Source of the DNA: Aradus depressus
Taxonomy: Eukaryota; Arthropoda; Insecta; Hemiptera; Aradidae
NCBI GenBank assembly: GCA_963662175.1
Contig: OY759225.1
Location: 18,091,601-18,155,600 of the forward strand
Length of the DNA: 64,000 nt
Reading direction: 5' to 3'
Made by a program: the position numbers and the translations under genes. Positions 63,969-64,000 of the stretch are shown in pieces. Within the stretch, counting starts at the first letter, position 1, and the number at the start of each line of letters is the position of its first letter. Under the pieces are notes generated by a model. That model ran no database searches, had not been told where the DNA came from, and saw nothing but the letters and a program-made list of their open reading frames with translations.

Positions 63969-64000
63969 GAAATGCTATTACGTACATTGTTATACCAACT

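Overview
The window looks like intergenic and intronic DNA from an insect nuclear genome. The evidence is spliced genes with GT/AG introns, an AT-rich background, tRNA-derived SINEs, Jockey-type LINEs, mariner, pogo/Tigger and hAT elements, and SINE tails matching the arthropod telomere motif (CCTAA)n. A hemipteran is possible, but the sequence alone does not settle the order.

Two host genes are identifiable, both on the + strand. (1) The last two coding exons of a prolyl 4-hydroxylase alpha subunit (3499-3664 and 5027-5100). The rest of that gene lies upstream, beyond a LINE that fills 1-2446. (2) The 5' half of an M13 metallopeptidase of the neprilysin/endothelin-converting-enzyme type. Seven coding exons (43270-43377, 53478-53634, 54933-55008, 60763-60905, 61663-61880, 63422-63505, 63773-63871) join in frame into 295 residues: a cytoplasmic tail, one membrane segment and the start of the ectodomain. 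The zinc site (HExxH) lies beyond the right edge. Two GC-rich islands (about 11580-11901 and 35380-35585) end in splice donors whose short open frames would join exon 43270 in phase. They are candidate alternative first exons, so the gene may start some 31 kb before its first certain exon.

Almost everything else is repeats, often nested. Names used below: SINE-A, a tRNA-derived family of about 310 bp with more than 30 copies; SINE-B and SINE-C, two other tRNA-headed families; R, a very common unclassified repeat starting near GTCGGTGAATCACC and containing 165-190 bp sub-repeats; S, a repeat ending near a palindromic TTTCTTATACAAGAAAG-like end; V, a non-autonomous element of up to 0.9 kb with TGTGAT ends; MITE-T, a palindromic MITE with TATACCAACCACG ends; MITE-P, a pogo-like MITE; FB, foldback elements whose arms carry CTGATGA-hairpin-GAAA cores.

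Layout: 1-5.1 kb, LINE plus P4HA 3' end, whose last intron holds a 0.95-kb near-perfect palindrome made of Tigger and Jockey sequence. 5.1-43 kb, intergenic or giant first intron filled with repeats, including a mariner with a LINE inserted in it (28.8-30.1 kb), a foldback element with a hammerhead-ribozyme-like core (35.8 kb) and a 17-unit, 140-bp satellite (39.1-41.5 kb). 43.3-64 kb, the M13 gene with repeat-filled introns, two hAT elements with 8-bp target duplications, and long poly(G) runs that all lie on the sense strand.
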